From Betaproteobacteria bacterium (GTDB lineage Bacteria; Pseudomonadota; Gammaproteobacteria; Burkholderiales; Usitatibacteraceae): a stretch of DNA of 64,000 bases. The notes below the pieces were generated by a model. It worked only from the letters and a program-made list of their open reading frames with translations. It ran no database searches and was not told the origin of the DNA. The stretch is from positions 620,001 through 684,000 of the forward strand of contig JADJMI010000001.1 of the NCBI GenBank assembly GCA_016709665.1, written 5' to 3'. Positions 62,972-64,000 of the stretch are shown here, one piece after another (the stretch's first letter is position 1; the number at the start of each line of letters is the position of its first letter). The position numbers and the translations under genes are program-made.

Positions 62972-64000
62972 ATGAACGCCGCCGACCGGCCTCGTCCGGA
63001 TTCCCCCGCGCTCGATCCCGCGACGCTCGCCCGCGCCCTGGCGCTCTTCCGGCGCCGGCACATGAACACGATGGCGAGCCTCCTTCTCCTGGACCTCGCC
63101 ACGACCGGCGTGCTCACGCTCGTGAGCATGCGCTGGACGGCCTTCGTCGCGGCGCTGGCGCTGTCCGCCCTCGCGTTCGGCCTGGGAGGCGCGGTCGGCG
63201 CGCGCATCCTCACGCGCCCCCTCGCCCGGGAGCGGGGCGACCCCACGCCGCACCTGAAGAAGCTGCCGGGGCGCTCGGCGGCCCTCGCCGCGGGCATCAC
63301 CCTCGCCTACTGCCTCGCCGCCTTCCAGTTCGGCGTGTTCTTCCCCGACGAGGCGGCGCTCGGGCGGCTGCCGGCCGGCACGAAGACGGCGGCGAGCCTG
63401 TGGTTCGCGGCGGTCTACGTGGCGCTCTACGCCTTCTTCGCCTACTACGCGGTCGCGGACCGCTGCGCCACGCTGCGCGCGAACCTCGCGCCGTACACGC
63501 GCGAATCCGAACCCGACGCGCGCGGCCGGTTCGTGAACCGCCTCGTGCCGGTGTTCCTGTTCCTCGCGATCGCGCCCGCCTCGCTGCTCGCCCTCGATCT
63601 CGGGCTCTTCCGGGAGGTGCGCATGGCCCAGGGCCTCACGATCGAGCAGACCGTCCTGCTCGACGCCATCGCGGCCCTGCTCGCCATCGCGATCTCGCTG
63701 TGGTTCGTGAGCCGCAGCCTCACCCGTCCGGTGCGCCTGCTGGCGGAGGCGCAACGCCGCCTCGAGGCGGGCGACCTGAGGGCGGGCGCGGCGATCGTGT
63801 CGGACGACGAACTCGGGCGCCTCACCGCCGCCTTCAACCGCATGGTGCGGGGCTTGCGCGAGCGCGAGCGGCTGCGCGACGCGTTCGACCGCTTCACGGG
63901 AACCCACGAGGTGGCCGATGCCGTCATGCGGGCGCGCGAGGTGACCGCGGTGGCGCGCGAGGCCACGATCCTCTTCACCGACATCGAGGGTTTCTCGACG
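62972..64000 (+). CDS. HAMP-linked class III adenylate/guanylate cyclase (3' partial)
   Basis: 343 codons open to the window edge, so no stop is seen. ATG at 62972; no strong ribosome site. Membrane helices in the first ~200 residues (FVAALALSALAFGLGGAVGARI; LWFAAVYVALYAFFAYYAV; VFLFLAIAPASLLALDLGL; IAALLAIAISLWFV), then a HAMP domain (SRSLTRPVRLLAEAQRRLEAGD ... GRLTAAFNRMV), and the beginning of a cyclase domain at ATILFTDIEGFST, where the Asp of FTDI is a metal ligand. The catalytic remainder lies beyond the window. Confidence 0.9.
   Translation, partial: MNAADRPRPDSPALDPATLARALALFRRRHMNTMASLLLLDLATTGVLTLVSMRWTAFVAALALSALAFGLGGAVGARILTRPLARERGDPTPHLKKLPGRSAALAAGITLAYCLAAFQFGVFFPDEAALGRLPAGTKTAASLWFAAVYVALYAFFAYYAVADRCATLRANLAPYTRESEPDARGRFVNRLVPVFLFLAIAPASLLALDLGLFREVRMAQGLTIEQTVLLDAIAALLAIAISLWFVSRSLTRPVRLLAEAQRRLEAGDLRAGAAIVSDDELGRLTAAFNRMVRGLRERERLRDAFDRFTGTHEVADAVMRAREVTAVAREATILFTDIEGFST

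Overview
The window is a GC-rich (not computed, but strongly G/C-biased throughout), densely packed bacterial chromosome segment of about 55 protein genes. I saw no rRNA, tRNA, CRISPR array or transposase. Gene content suggests an environmental Betaproteobacterium: a YqjD/YqjE-like stress trio, HrpA, an ECF sigma/anti-sigma pair, LutABC, a TRAP transporter, and a urea ABC transporter joined to urease. The class is inference; no marker gene here fixes the lineage.

Layout. 1-4.9 kb: peptide/nickel-type ABC transporter (permeases B and C, ATPases D and F) with a RidA-like gene and two paralogous small secreted proteins inserted in the operon. 5.0-9.5 kb: DUF883/YqjE-like envelope genes, a lipase-like hydrolase, CsbD, a LysR regulator divergent from rhodanese-DoxX. 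9.5-16.4 kb (minus): SRPBCC protein, ICMT-like methyltransferase, aminotransferase, PH-domain protein, HrpA. 16.4-17.0 kb: gene-free, holding two inverted copies of a structured ~215-bp element. 17.0-22.4 kb (minus): a UGSC-type protein plus a CxxC protein, a membrane protein, anti-sigma/sigma, VOC protein and GST. 22.4-35.4 kb: DUF3500 protein, then minus-strand organic-acid genes (tartronate-semialdehyde reductase-like, glycerate dehydrogenase-like, TRAP dctPQM, two antiporter-like proteins, lutABC). 35.5-37.8 kb: unusual secreted di-heme peroxidase fusion. 37.8-50.6 kb (minus): one nitrogen-scavenging unit urtABCDE-ureDABCEFG ending in a TonB-dependent receptor. 50.6-64 kb: PBP7-type endopeptidase, MetY-like enzyme, hydrolase, lipoprotein, Atm1-type exporter, giant coiled-coil protein, HtrA-like pseudoprotease, MFS transporter, diguanylate cyclase, and a truncated class III adenylate cyclase.

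How it works together. The best-supported system is the urea module. Upstream of urtA there is a sigma-54 promoter (TGGCAC-N5-TTGC) preceded by two NtrC-like sites 30 bp apart, the glnA-type architecture, so nitrogen limitation probably drives urea import, hydrolysis and, via the coupled TonB receptor, perhaps nickel acquisition. The TRAP/Lut/hydroxyacid genes look like a two- and three-carbon acid uptake and oxidation block.

Caution. At least seven conserved genes (aminotransferase, anti-sigma, ureD, urtC, urtA, metY, pseudoprotease) are each broken by a single-base indel, and the coiled-coil gene carries a compensating pair. Most lie in short G/C runs, which fits sequencing or assembly error better than gene decay; they are annotated as CDS spanning the break.
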